From: Stappia stellulata DSM 5886
GTDB taxonomy: Bacteria; Pseudomonadota; Alphaproteobacteria; Rhizobiales; Stappiaceae
Assembly: GCF_000423705.1 (NCBI RefSeq)
Contig: NZ_KE384082.1
Location: forward strand, 432,843-496,842
Direction of reading: 5' to 3'
DNA: 64,000 bases
Position 1 is the first letter of the stretch. Every line of letters starts with the position of its first letter. The position numbers and the translations under genes are program-made. Below the pieces are notes generated by a model that worked only from the letters and a program-made list of their open reading frames with translations, had not been told where the DNA came from and did not search any database. Positions 1-7,768 of the stretch are shown here, piece after piece.

Positions 1-971
1 TGCGCATTGCCGCCGACTGGGGGTTTGAGGGAGCGGAACCGGAGATCTTCAAGCGGGCCGAGGACCAGGTGACCCGCGCACAGAGCGACGCGGTCCACGC
101 CTTCCTCAAGGACGCCGGCCTGAAACCGGCGGACATCGCAGCCGTCGGCTTTCACGGCCAGACCGTGCTTCACCGCGCGCCAGCGACAGGAAGGCCCGGA
201 CGCACCCGCCAGCTCGGCGACGGACGCGCCATGGCCGACCGGCTCGGCATCGCCGTTGTCAACGATTTCCGCAGCGCGGACATGGCCGCCGGCGGCCAGG
301 GGGCGCCGCTGTCGGCGATCTATCACGCGGCGCTCCTTGACCAGATCGTCGCGGATCCGTCGACCGCCGTGCTCAACCTGGGCGGGGTCGCCAATGTCAC
401 ATGGGTCGATGGCGACGGCCGCCCCCACGCCTTCGACACCGGACCGGCCAATGCGCCGCTGAACGACTGGATCGTCGACCACGGTCTGGGCGACATGGAC
501 CGGGACGGACGGATCGCGGCAACCGGCACGGTCGACGAGGCGCGGCTGGCGCGCCTGCTCGAGCATCCGTATCTGAGCGCGCCCTATCCGAAATCGCTCG
601 ACCGCAATTCCTTCACGAGCTCAATGGCTGAGGGCCTGTCCGCCGCCGACGGGGCGGCCACCCTGACGGCCTTCTCCGCGGCGGCCGTCGGACGTGGGCT
701 CGACATGCTTTTGAACCGTCCGGACCGGTTGATCGTCTGTGGCGGCGGACGGCGCAACCCGCGGATGCTGGAGGCGCTCAATCGGCGCGCCGGCGTGGAC
801 GCGGTGCCCGCCGAGGCGGTCGGCTGGCGCGGCGATGCCATCGAGGCGGAATGCTTCGCCTTTCTCGCCGCGCGGTCCCTGCGCGGCCTGCCGATTTCCT
901 TTCCGCTGACGACCGGCGTGCCCAGCCCGATGCCGGGCGGGCATCTGCATCTGCTGAAGGCACATGCCTGA
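1..971 (+). CDS. anmK: Anhydro-N-acetylmuramic acid kinase, 5' truncated by the window edge
   Basis: AnmK phosphorylates and opens 1,6-anhydro-N-acetylmuramic acid in the cytoplasm, returning cell-wall turnover products to MurNAc-6-phosphate. The frame is open from base 3 with no start, so the first few dozen residues lie outside the window; about 322 residues are visible against a usual length near 370. Visible family motifs are [23 protein letters not shown] and [13 protein letters not shown], which belong to the sugar- and ATP-binding parts of the ASKHA kinase fold. It ends at a TGA, and the next gene follows within about 35 bases. Identification is firm; only the start is unknown. Confidence 0.93.
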   Translation, partial: RIAADWGFEGAEPEIFKRAEDQVTRAQSDAVHAFLKDAGLKPADIAAVGFHGQTVLHRAPATGRPGRTRQLGDGRAMADRLGIAVVNDFRSADMAAGGQGAPLSAIYHAALLDQIVADPSTAVLNLGGVANVTWVDGDGRPHAFDTGPANAPLNDWIVDHGLGDMDRDGRIAATGTVDEARLARLLEHPYLSAPYPKSLDRNSFTSSMAEGLSAADGAATLTAFSAAAVGRGLDMLLNRPDRLIVCGGGRRNPRMLEALNRRAGVDAVPAEAVGWRGDAIEAECFAFLAARSLRGLPISFPLTTGVPSPMPGGHLHLLKAHA

Positions 972-1005
972 TGCCCCGGTACGCGGCCAACCCGGGGACA
1001 CCGCC

Positions 1006-1410
1006 ATGAGCGTGCGTCCTCCGTCGGCGACCTCCGCCGCCTTCGACCCCATCGGCGAGGCGTTGCGCCACGAGACCGCCGGTGAGATGGCGGCCACACT
1101 GGGGCGTCTGACCGGGATCCTGGAGGCCGCGCTGGACAGTCTCGAGCGGGCCGGAAAGGCTGCGGCGACGCCGGACGACCAGCCGGATCCGCAGGCGCTT
1201 CAAGGGCGGGTCGCGCGTCGCCACGCGCAGGCCTGCGATGCCTTGTGGAACGTGATGATCCAACGGGAGCTTTGCGGATTGCGCCGGCACGAGGCCTTTC
1301 TGCGCGACCTGAAGGTTCCGCGCTCCGTCGAACTGTTCATGGGGCCGGCGTCGGGGGCCTCACCCCCGAAGAACGCGCCCGTTTCGTCATCGTCGCGTGA
1401 TCGGCCATGA
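1006..1410 (+). CDS. Small conserved protein, DUF6665-like
   Basis: Uncharacterised protein of about 134 residues. The opening MSVRPP and the later stretch around WNVMIQRELCGLRRHE followed by VPRSVEL recall a small alphaproteobacterial family that I know as DUF6665; the assignment is from memory and not certain. No signal peptide, membrane segment or metal motif is visible. The ATG at 1006 has a GGGGA sequence seven bases upstream. An alternative in-frame ATG at 964 would overlap the end of anmK and also has a purine-rich sequence before it. It is probably co-transcribed with anmK. The C-terminal 25 residues are Ser/Pro-rich and look disordered. Confidence 0.6.
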   Translation: MSVRPPSATSAAFDPIGEALRHETAGEMAATLGRLTGILEAALDSLERAGKAAATPDDQPDPQALQGRVARRHAQACDALWNVMIQRELCGLRRHEAFLRDLKVPRSVELFMGPASGASPPKNAPVSSSSRDRP

Positions 1411-1532
1411 GCCATCATGAACACGAATGTGTCACCACAGCAGAAAGCGCAATCCGCTGGCTTGCGCTTCCAAGATGCCGCCCTTGCGTATATGCAAGAG
1501 ATACGAAAAACACGTCAGCGCTGGACGAATGC

Positions 1533-2561
1533 ATGGCCCCTCCCCCGCCCCGACCCCGCACATGGCCAATCGCCTGGATGCCGAAAATCTCGGCCGTCCT
1601 GCTTCTGGCAGCCGCGATTTTCGCCGCGCCGCTGCCCGGCGCCCCGGTGCTCCCCCTCGGCGTTGTCGCGGCCGAGGCCGCCAGGGTCGTCCCGCAAGGC
1701 AACCGCAAGCGCGTGCAACCGAAGATCCCTTTCGCCTCGGCGCGACGGACGGCCGCCAGCAAGAGCGCCTATGACGCGAAGTTCGACAAGATCGTCGCCG
1801 TCCTGCGCCGCGACACCCGTTTGATGCGCAACATCAAGAGCGCCGCGGGCAAATACGGCATCGACCCCGTCCACATGCTCGGTGCCATCGTCGGCGAGCA
1901 TACCTACAATTACGACAGCCTCGACAGCGCCCAGTCCTACTACGTGAAGGCGCTCGCCTATGCCGGCATCCGCATCAGCTTCGAGCTCAACGGCGAACAT
2001 GTGGAAGATTTCGTGCAACGGCCCGAATTCGACCGCTGCAACAAGGGCAAGAAGGAAAGCAACATATTGTGGAACTGCTACCAGCGCTACTGGGACAGCC
2101 GCTTCCGCAACAAGACCGTGGACGGGGTGCGCTACCCCAACAAGACCTTCAACGAAGCCTTCTTCCAGCCGCTCTTTGCGGGGCAGAGCTTCGGCCTCGG
2201 ACAGCTTTCGCCGCTGACCGTCCTGAAGATGGGCGACCGCGTCTCGCGCGTCAGCGGCTTTCGCAAGCTGACCGCCCGCGACGCACAGGAGGTCTACCGC
2301 GCGACGATGGACCCGAACCGCTCGCTGCACTACATGGCCGCGGTCCTGCGCGACGCGATCGACGCCTACAAGTCCGTGGGCGGGGTGGACATCTCGAAGA
2401 ACCCGGGCCTGACGGCAACCCTCTACAACCTCGGCGACCCGTGGAGCCGCGCGGCACAATACCGGCGCCGGCGCGCGGCGGGAAGCGCCCGCTGGCCCAG
2501 CGAGAATTACTACGGCTGGCTGGTGAACGCGCGCATCGACGTGTTGCGCGGCCTGTTGTAA
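1533..2561 (+). CDS. Exported DUF1402 family protein
   Basis: About 342 residues with a hydrophobic N-terminal segment (roughly residues 20-45) that looks like a signal peptide or anchor, followed by a long conserved domain. Motifs such as HMLGAIVGEHTYNYD, GQSFGLGQLSPLT and the YNLGDPWSRAAQ region match DUF1402, a family found largely in Rhizobiales; the GQLSP-type sequence recalls lysozyme-like transglycosylase folds, so a peptidoglycan role is possible but unproven. The reading frame is open upstream to 1407, but residues before 1533 are low-complexity and not protein-like, so the ATG at 1533 is preferred; the ATG at 1578 is another option. Function unknown. Confidence 0.75.
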   Translation: MAPPPPRPRTWPIAWMPKISAVLLLAAAIFAAPLPGAPVLPLGVVAAEAARVVPQGNRKRVQPKIPFASARRTAASKSAYDAKFDKIVAVLRRDTRLMRNIKSAAGKYGIDPVHMLGAIVGEHTYNYDSLDSAQSYYVKALAYAGIRISFELNGEHVEDFVQRPEFDRCNKGKKESNILWNCYQRYWDSRFRNKTVDGVRYPNKTFNEAFFQPLFAGQSFGLGQLSPLTVLKMGDRVSRVSGFRKLTARDAQEVYRATMDPNRSLHYMAAVLRDAIDAYKSVGGVDISKNPGLTATLYNLGDPWSRAAQYRRRRAAGSARWPSENYYGWLVNARIDVLRGLL

Positions 2562-2574
2562 CGCGCGGAACGGA

Positions 2575-2602
2575 CGGGGCCGGGCCGATAACGGCCGCCC
2601 CG
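2575..2602. terminator. Nested GC-rich hairpin between convergent genes
   Basis: CGGGGC pairs with GCCCCG and encloses a second perfect stem GGCCG/CGGCC with an ATAA loop. It lies between the converging stops of the DUF1402 gene and the small exported protein gene. There is no U-run on either strand, so factor-independent termination is likely weak. Confidence 0.4.
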
Positions 2603-2609
2603 GGCGCGC

Positions 2610-2879
2610 CTATTCCATCCAGCAGACTTCCTTCATCACCTTGACCAGCTCGCCGGTATCGGGATCGCGCACGGGTGTCGGCATGACGTTGCAGACCTTC
2701 ACCCGCTTCTGAAACGGCGACCGCCCGCCCTCGATCCGGGGGCCGCCGCGCGCTTCGTCCTGCGTGAGACGGTCGAGCCGCATAAGTCGGTCGACGTAGT
2801 CCTCCGCCAAGCCAGCCGGCGCGGCCAGCGTGAGCCCGAAAACAGCGCCGGACAGGGCCAGAAGCGACGTCTTGATCAT
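2610..2879 (-). CDS. Small exported protein of unknown function
   Basis: Eighty-nine residues starting with a clear signal peptide: a short charged start, a hydrophobic core of about 15 residues and an Ala-x-Ala-like site near residue 25, so export to the periplasm is likely. The mature part is short and polar and carries two cysteines (in VCNV and EVCW) that could form a disulfide. No family recognised. The gene lies downstream of, and in the same direction as, the metallo-hydrolase gene, about 60 bases away, and may share its transcript. A real gene is favoured by the signal peptide and the codon pattern. Confidence 0.6.
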   Translation of the reverse strand: MIKTSLLALSGAVFGLTLAAPAGLAEDYVDRLMRLDRLTQDEARGGPRIEGGRSPFQKRVKVCNVMPTPVRDPDTGELVKVMKEVCWME

Positions 2880-2939
2880 GGGGTCATCCTCACGGTCGAT
2901 GCGCGCGCGGCCCCTTTGCGGGATGCCGCGACGTTGCGC

Positions 2940-3599
2940 CTATTTCAGGAACGGGTTGGTCTGGCGCTCGTGACCCAGCGTCGAGGCCGGCCCGTGTCCG
3001 GGCAGGAAGGTGACGTCGTCGCCAAGCGGCAGCAGCTTGTCGCGGATCGAGGCGAGCAGCGTTTCGTGATCGCCGCCCGGCAGGTCCGTGCGACCGACCG
3101 AACCGGCGAAGATCACGTCGCCGGAAATCGCGAAGCGCAACTCCGGATCGAAGAACACCACATGACCCGGCGCATGACCCGGGCAATGCAGCACCTGGAA
3201 GCTCCGACCGCCGATCTCGACGGTGTCGCCTTCCTCCAGCCAGACATCCGGCGTGACGGCGCGCACACCGGCCACCCCGAAATCGCGTGCCTGCTCCTCG
3301 ACCCGGTCGATGAGCATCTGGTCGGCGCGATGCGGGCCGACAACCTCGACGCCAAGACGTTCGGCAAGCTCCGCCGCCCCGCCGATATGATCGATATGCC
3401 CGTGGGTGAGCACGACACGCTCGACGGTCACCCCGTGTTCGCCGAGCGCCTTCTCGATCTTCTCGACATCGCCGCCGGGATCGATCACCGCGCCGCGCCG
3501 GCTTTTCTTGTCGAACACGAGCGAACAGTTCTGCTGGAACCCGGTCACGGGTATCACGATCACCTGGATCGGCGGTTCATGAGTGCTGGTCTCGGACAT
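2940..3599 (-). CDS. Metallo-beta-lactamase-fold hydrolase, glyoxalase II-like (YcbL type)
   Basis: A 219-residue cytoplasmic metallo-hydrolase. The core motif THGHIDHIGG near residue 65 gives the two-zinc site, and later ligands appear in CPGHAPGH and in SGDVIF, the usual order HxHxDH, H, D, H. The length fits the YcbL/type II glyoxalase-like group, which lacks the C-terminal helical domain of true GloB, so the likely chemistry is thioester hydrolysis with an unknown substrate. A GGGGA ribosome-binding site lies just upstream of the ATG. The N-terminal stretch PVTGFQQNCSLVFD with the following VIDPGGD is typical of the group. Confidence 0.88.
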   Translation of the reverse strand: MSETSTHEPPIQVIVIPVTGFQQNCSLVFDKKSRRGAVIDPGGDVEKIEKALGEHGVTVERVVLTHGHIDHIGGAAELAERLGVEVVGPHRADQMLIDRVEEQARDFGVAGVRAVTPDVWLEEGDTVEIGGRSFQVLHCPGHAPGHVVFFDPELRFAISGDVIFAGSVGRTDLPGGDHETLLASIRDKLLPLGDDVTFLPGHGPASTLGHERQTNPFLK

Positions 3600-4088
3600 C
3601 GTTCCCCTTTCTACGGCGCCCCCGCACCGAGCGGTTCGCCCGTCGGTTGCACAGGCCGCCTTTCGGACATTCGCATGTGTCGGGCATCACGTAACCCGTC
3701 GCCCGGCAACTTGACAAGCATGCCGCGCCGCAACCGGCCACGGCTCCTGTCAAAATCGACAGGCAGTCGGAAAAACACTCGATAAAATTGAAATCGCGGC
3801 GTCCGGACCGGTGCGTATCGCAGGGTTTTCCTTGCCCGATCCCCGCCTCAGCCCTTAATATGGTGTCGCGGTTGGCATGGCTGGGAGGGTGCGCTCTTGC
3901 GAAGGCAATTCGGGCAATTCCCCATCCTGGGTTCCATGTGAGGGCGGCGGACCTGCCCACCTATTTGAGACCACCGGCCGCAACTGAAACCTGACGTTGC
4001 AGAGCGACCGAAAGTATCGCCTCGACGTCGCGTTCATTGTGACCAGAGAGCCCGGCGGGACAGCGGGCTCAACAAAGGTGATTTGGAT
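3600..4088. other. Non-coding interval: divergent promoters and long cold-shock leader
   Basis: About 490 bases between the divergent MBL hydrolase and cold-shock genes. No convincing ORF is present. A TTGCCC sequence near 3832, followed 18 bases later by TAATAT, is a weak candidate promoter for the plus strand and would give a leader of more than 200 bases. Much of the sequence from 3860 to 4070 is GC-rich with short repeats (GGCAATTC twice near 3902-3919) and could fold. Cold-shock genes often have long structured leaders, so a regulatory RNA element is plausible but not shown. Confidence 0.4.
4048..4070 (+). promoter_or_regulatory. Leader hairpin just before the cold-shock gene ribosome-binding site
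   Basis: GAGCCCG pairs with CGGGCTC across a nine-base loop. It ends five bases before the AAAGGTG ribosome-binding sequence (4075-4080) of the cold-shock gene, so it could affect translation start. No mechanism is shown. Confidence 0.45.
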
Positions 4089-4766
4089 ATGAATGACTGG
4101 CGTTCGGACAACCGTCGGCAAGGCAAGCGACGCGGTGGTTCGAAGGAATATGGTGCGGATGGGGACGAGTTCGGCGGCGAGCTCGATCATGACAAACGCA
4201 ACAAGCCGTCCCGCGGCGGACGGCGCGACACCTTCAGCGAGGCGGGTTGGGCCGCTCCGGAAGGTCCGGAAGACGCGTTTCCGCCGGTTGGCCGGTTCGG
4301 CGGCGGCGACAGGCCCGGCGGCGACAGGTTTCCCACCGATCGCGGTCCGGGTGGAGCGGACGGGAGGCGCGAGGGTGGCGGTTTCGGCCAACGCTCCGGC
4401 GGCCCCGGGGCACGCGGCGGCGGATACGGCGCACCGCGCGATGGCGCGCCGGCCCCGCGCGGCGGCGGCTTTCCTCCGCGTGGCGACGCGCCGCGCGGCC
4501 CGAGACGCGAGGCACCCGCGATGGAGCGGGGGCCGCGGCAGCCGGGCGTCGTCAAGTTCTTCAAGGCCGACAAGGGCTTCGGCTTCATCATGCCGGAATC
4601 CGGCGAGCCGGATGTGTTCGTGCACATCTCGGCGGTGGAACGCTCGGGCCTGACCACGCTGGAAAGCGGACAGCGCGTCTCCTTCGAGACGGAGCCGGAC
4701 CGGCACGGCAAGGGCCCCAAGGCCGTGGAACTGCAGATCGAGGAAGGCGGCGACCAGCCGGCCTGA
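4089..4766 (+). CDS. RGG-rich protein with C-terminal cold-shock domain
   Basis: A 225-residue predicted RNA-binding protein. The C-terminal part (about residues 152-220) is a complete cold-shock domain with RNP1 KGFGFI and RNP2 VFVHI, so it should bind single-stranded RNA or DNA. Residues 1-150 are predicted disordered and rich in Gly, Arg, Pro and Asp, with repeated RGG and RGGG motifs. Ordinary bacterial Csp proteins are about 70 residues and lack this extension. The ATG at 4089 follows AAAGGTG by eight bases; the in-frame TTG six bases earlier is less likely. It is transcribed alone, with a strong terminator at 4809. The role is inferred as RNA chaperone or stress regulator. Confidence 0.85.
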   Translation: MNDWRSDNRRQGKRRGGSKEYGADGDEFGGELDHDKRNKPSRGGRRDTFSEAGWAAPEGPEDAFPPVGRFGGGDRPGGDRFPTDRGPGGADGRREGGGFGQRSGGPGARGGGYGAPRDGAPAPRGGGFPPRGDAPRGPRREAPAMERGPRQPGVVKFFKADKGFGFIMPESGEPDVFVHISAVERSGLTTLESGQRVSFETEPDRHGKGPKAVELQIEEGGDQPA

Positions 4767-4808
4767 TTCGCTCGCTTTCCCGCGGGGCCCACGACGCGGG
4801 AACAATCT

Positions 4809-4861
4809 CCGACGTTGACATGCGGCGCATCGCTCGCATGCCAGCGTCGGTTTTCGTTTTT
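4809..4861 (+). terminator. Strong factor-independent terminator after the cold-shock gene
   Basis: A 16-base stem starts CCGACG and ends CGTCGG, with one wobble pair and one mismatch, and is followed directly by TTTTCGTTTTT. Position and T-run fit termination of the gene ending at 4766. Confidence 0.85.
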
Positions 4862-5159
4862 CCGGCTCCGCGTTTCAGCCGGCCCGTGCCGTCATTCTGC
4901 CCGGAAACTGCGAGGGGACCGGAGTGGCCGGAAACGCCCGGCCGACCGATGCACGATTTCTGGCCGTGCCGCCCTCGCAAGCGACAGGGTTCCGGTCGAA
5001 GCGGCCATCGGGCGGTCGTCCGAAACCCGCAGTCCCGTCAACGCAGACCGACATCGTACCAAGGCGACCCTTCGCCTTTGCCGGTTTTTCCAGCCCGCAC
5101 CGGCCGCCAGCGCGGCCCGGACGGATTTCCCCCAAGGTTCCCATCAAAGCGCGCAGCCC
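4862..5159. other. Interval before the GNAT gene
   Basis: The 393 bases between the cold-shock gene and the GNAT gene hold the terminator at 4809-4861 and then about 300 bases without a recognisable gene. The frame of the GNAT gene stays open upstream to 4815, but the encoded sequence is Arg/Pro/Ser-rich and unlike a folded protein. It presumably contains the GNAT-rlmJ promoter, which I could not place. Confidence 0.4.
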
Positions 5160-5699
5160 ATGCACTCCACGTCCGATACGATCCACGTCCGCCGCATTGC
5201 GGACGACGACCTGCCCGCCGTCCTTGCGATCAACGAGGCCTGCCTTCCCGCCGTCAACGGGCTGACGGCCGACGCCCTGCGCGAGCTCGTCGCGATCAGC
5301 GTCGTGACGCTTGTCGCCTGTTCGCCCGACGGACCGGTCGGCGTGCTCGTCTGCCTCGACCACGATGCGGATTACGACAGCCGCAATTTCGACTGGCTCA
5401 AGCAAAGCCTCACCCGCTTCACCTATGTCGACCGAATTGCCCTGGCGCCCGGCGCACGCGGCAAGGCCGTCGGCCGGCTGCTGTATCGCGCGCTGCTCGA
5501 CCAGCTGGCATCCGATCGCGGCCGCGCGGAGCTTCCGCTCGCCTGCGAGGTCAACACGCGGCCGCCCAATCCCGGTTCGTTGCGTTTTCACGGCCGGCTC
5601 GGTTTCATCGAGATCGGCAGCCAGGAGTTCGGCGACAAGGCCGTCGCCTATCTGGCGCGCGATCCGAAGACGGCGCCGGACATGGAGGCGCGGCCATGA
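5160..5699 (+). CDS. GNAT family N-acetyltransferase
   Basis: About 179 residues forming a single GNAT domain, an acetyl-CoA-dependent acyltransferase of unknown substrate. The start VRRIADDDLPAVLAINE is the usual beta1-alpha1 region; the acetyl-CoA pyrophosphate loop is in RIALAPGARGKAVGRLLY, and the FHGRLGFIEIG segment is the typical C-terminal strand-helix. The ATG at 5160 starts this homology. The stop overlaps the ATG of rlmJ as ATGA, so the two genes are very probably translated together. A closely linked rlmJ does not by itself reveal the acetylation target. Confidence 0.85.
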   Translation: MHSTSDTIHVRRIADDDLPAVLAINEACLPAVNGLTADALRELVAISVVTLVACSPDGPVGVLVCLDHDADYDSRNFDWLKQSLTRFTYVDRIALAPGARGKAVGRLLYRALLDQLASDRGRAELPLACEVNTRPPNPGSLRFHGRLGFIEIGSQEFGDKAVAYLARDPKTAPDMEARP

Positions 5700-6547
5700 A
5701 CTATCGTCACGCCTTTCACGCCGGAAACATCGGCGACGTTCTGAAACACGCGGTGCTGGCGCGGGTCATCACCTATCTCAAGGCCAAGCCCGCCGCCTTT
5801 CGCGTCATCGACACGCATGCCGGGATCGGCCGCTACGACCTGCGCGAGGGCGAGGCCAAACGCACGGGCGAATGGCGAAACGGCATCGCGCGTGTTCTGG
5901 AGGCGAAGCAGCCGGCACGGATCGCCGACCTGCTGGCGCCCTGGCTGGAGGCGGTCCGGAGCCTGAACGTCGACGAGGCGGACTTGCGCCACTACCCGGG
6001 ATCACCGCTTCTTGCGCGCCTGCTGCTGCGCAAGCAGGACCGGCTGACGGCGACCGAATTGCACCCGAAGGACGCCGAAACGCTGGCAGCCCTTTTCGCC
6101 GGCGACCGACAAACCAAGGCGATCGCCCTCGACGGATGGCTGGCCCTCGGCAGCTTCGTGCCACCGAAGGAGCGGCGCGGGCTGGTGCTGATCGACCCGC
6201 CCTTCGAAACCGAGAACGAGTTCAGCAGTCTGGCGGCCGGCCTCGTCAAGGCTTGGAAGCGCTGGCCCACCGGCGTCTACATGGCCTGGTATCCGATCAA
6301 GGACCGCAAGATGGTCAACAGCTTCTACAGTGTCATGCGCAATCAGGAGATCGGGAACATCCTCTGCGTGGAGCATTTCGCCGGCACCGCGCATCCGAAC
6401 AAGCCGATGATGGGCAGCGGGCTCATTGTGATCAATCCGCCCTGGACACTTGCCGACGAACTTCGGGTGCTAATGCCCTGGCTGACGGAAACCATGGCGC
6501 TTGGGGCTGGCGCCGACTGGCGGCTGATTCCGCTGGTACCCGAGTAA
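5696..6547 (+). CDS. rlmJ: 23S rRNA (adenine(2030)-N6)-methyltransferase
   Basis: RlmJ methylates N6 of A2030 in 23S rRNA using S-adenosylmethionine. The 283-residue product is the usual length. The family start MNYRHAFHAGNIGDVLKH is intact, the SAM-binding stretch contains DTHAGIGRYD, and the catalytic amino-methyltransferase motif DPPF follows VLI. Later conserved parts include YPIKD and GSGLIVINPP. The ATG overlaps the preceding stop, so translation is coupled to the GNAT gene. Nothing unusual is seen. Confidence 0.93.
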   Translation: MNYRHAFHAGNIGDVLKHAVLARVITYLKAKPAAFRVIDTHAGIGRYDLREGEAKRTGEWRNGIARVLEAKQPARIADLLAPWLEAVRSLNVDEADLRHYPGSPLLARLLLRKQDRLTATELHPKDAETLAALFAGDRQTKAIALDGWLALGSFVPPKERRGLVLIDPPFETENEFSSLAAGLVKAWKRWPTGVYMAWYPIKDRKMVNSFYSVMRNQEIGNILCVEHFAGTAHPNKPMMGSGLIVINPPWTLADELRVLMPWLTETMALGAGADWRLIPLVPE

Positions 6548-6625
6548 GAGGGGCCGGATGGCTTGACCGGCCCTTCCGGCTGACGCATCGTCCAAGGCGT
6601 TCGCGCCCAAACGAGGAAGACACCC

Positions 6626-7090
6626 ATGCACGCTTTCGCCCGCCCCTTTCGCCGGATCCTGGCCGCAGGCGCCGCCGGCCTGTTTCTGGCGCTGGCACCG
6701 GCCCTGCAGCCGGCCGAGGCGGGCGGCGGAGACCGTCCCTATTTCTCCTGGAACGGGGAGCCGCGCGTCCCCGCCTGCGACACCCCGGCCGTGCGCCGGG
6801 CCGTCGCCGGGCAAATCGCCCGCGCCGATGCGGACTATCTCGACGGCATCCGCATCGAGGACATGTCCCGCGTGGTGGAGACCGCCTATACACAGGGCAC
6901 TCCAAGCCCCTACGCCCGCCGCTTCTGCGAGGCGCGCGCCGACATGAGCGACGGGCGGTCGCGCCACGTCTATTACGCGATCATGGAGCACAGCGGCTTC
7001 GTCGGGCTGAGTTGGGATCTGCGCGCCTGCGTGGCCGGCCTCGACCCGTGGCGGGTCTATGACGCGCGTTGCCGAACCGTGCGTCCCTGA
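6626..7090 (+). CDS. Exported protein of unknown function upstream of RNase T2
   Basis: A 154-residue product with a clear signal peptide: Arg-rich start, Ala/Leu core, and an AEA|GGG-like cleavage site near residue 34. The mature part contains four cysteines (CDTP, FCEA, RACV, ARCR), which suggests two disulfides in the periplasm. No domain recognised. Its stop at 7088-7090 is directly followed by the ATG of the RNase T2 gene, so the two are surely co-transcribed. A role linked to the nuclease, such as partner or inhibitor, is conceivable but there is no sequence proof. Confidence 0.7.
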   Translation: MHAFARPFRRILAAGAAGLFLALAPALQPAEAGGGDRPYFSWNGEPRVPACDTPAVRRAVAGQIARADADYLDGIRIEDMSRVVETAYTQGTPSPYARRFCEARADMSDGRSRHVYYAIMEHSGFVGLSWDLRACVAGLDPWRVYDARCRTVRP

Positions 7091-7768
7091 ATGGGCGCCC
7101 GCCGTCGCCACTCCAGCCGTCGGGCGCAGGTGCTCGTCGGCGCCTTTTTGCTGTCGCTGGTGCTGTTCGCCGCGCCGGATGCGCGGGCCGAGCGCGCCGG
7201 CGCATTCGACTTCTACGTGCTCTCGCTGTCCTGGTCGCCGTCCTATTGCGCGCGGAGCGGACGCAACGCCGACCCGCGGCAATGCCGGGCCGCAAAACCC
7301 CACCGCTTCATCGTGCATGGCCTCTGGCCACAATACGAGCGCGGCTACCCCGATTTTTGCGATGGCTCCGGCCCCCGCGACCCGTCCTATGAAACGGTCC
7401 GCGACATGCTGGACATCATGCCGAGCCGGGATCTGGTGCGCCATCAGTGGCGCAAGCACGGCAGCTGTTCGGGCCTTGCGCCCGACGCCTATTTCGACCT
7501 GACCCGCGAGGCCTTCGCCAAGATCCGCATCCCGGCCGCCTTTCGCACCATCGAGAGCGGCAGCCGCATGGACGCCGGCGCGGTCGAAACCGCATTCCGT
7601 CTCGCCAATCCGGGTCTCGACGACGGCGCCATGGCGGTGTCCTGCCAGCATGGGCGGCTGAGCGAAGTGCGCATCTGCCTGACCCGCGACCTGGAATTTC
7701 GCTCCTGCCGCGCGGTCGACCGCCGCGGCTGCCGCCAAAGGCAGATCCATGTTCCCGCCCCGCGATAA
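7091..7768 (+). CDS. Exported ribonuclease T2 family protein
   Basis: A 225-residue endoribonuclease of the T2 family, which cuts single-stranded RNA to 2',3'-cyclic phosphates. A signal peptide of about 33 residues indicates the periplasm or outside the cell. Both catalytic signatures are present: CAS I as FIVHGLWPQY (His about 76) and CAS II as HQWRKHGSCS (His118, Lys122, His123). Cysteines flank these motifs as in other T2 enzymes. It starts immediately after the stop of the upstream exported protein and overlaps the next gene by 20 bases, so the three genes form an operon. Likely roles are phosphate or nucleotide scavenging. Confidence 0.92.
   Translation: MGARRRHSSRRAQVLVGAFLLSLVLFAAPDARAERAGAFDFYVLSLSWSPSYCARSGRNADPRQCRAAKPHRFIVHGLWPQYERGYPDFCDGSGPRDPSYETVRDMLDIMPSRDLVRHQWRKHGSCSGLAPDAYFDLTREAFAKIRIPAAFRTIESGSRMDAGAVETAFRLANPGLDDGAMAVSCQHGRLSEVRICLTRDLEFRSCRAVDRRGCRQRQIHVPAPR

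Noticed and set aside
3788-3994. 68-codon plus-strand ORF upstream of the cold-shock gene
   Set aside because: No ribosome-binding site, no domain and a codon pattern unlike coding frames here; more likely part of the leader RNA.
3860-4020. 6S RNA or SRP RNA gene in the cold-shock leader
   Set aside because: The conserved SRP core (GGTCAGGTCCGGAAGGAAGCAGCC type) is absent, and no long end-to-end pairing of 6S type could be drawn. Location also does not fit.
4247-6547. Single very long plus-strand open frame across three genes
   Set aside because: It is a GC-driven frame that coincides with rlmJ only at its end; the part over the cold-shock and GNAT genes is Arg-rich shadow.
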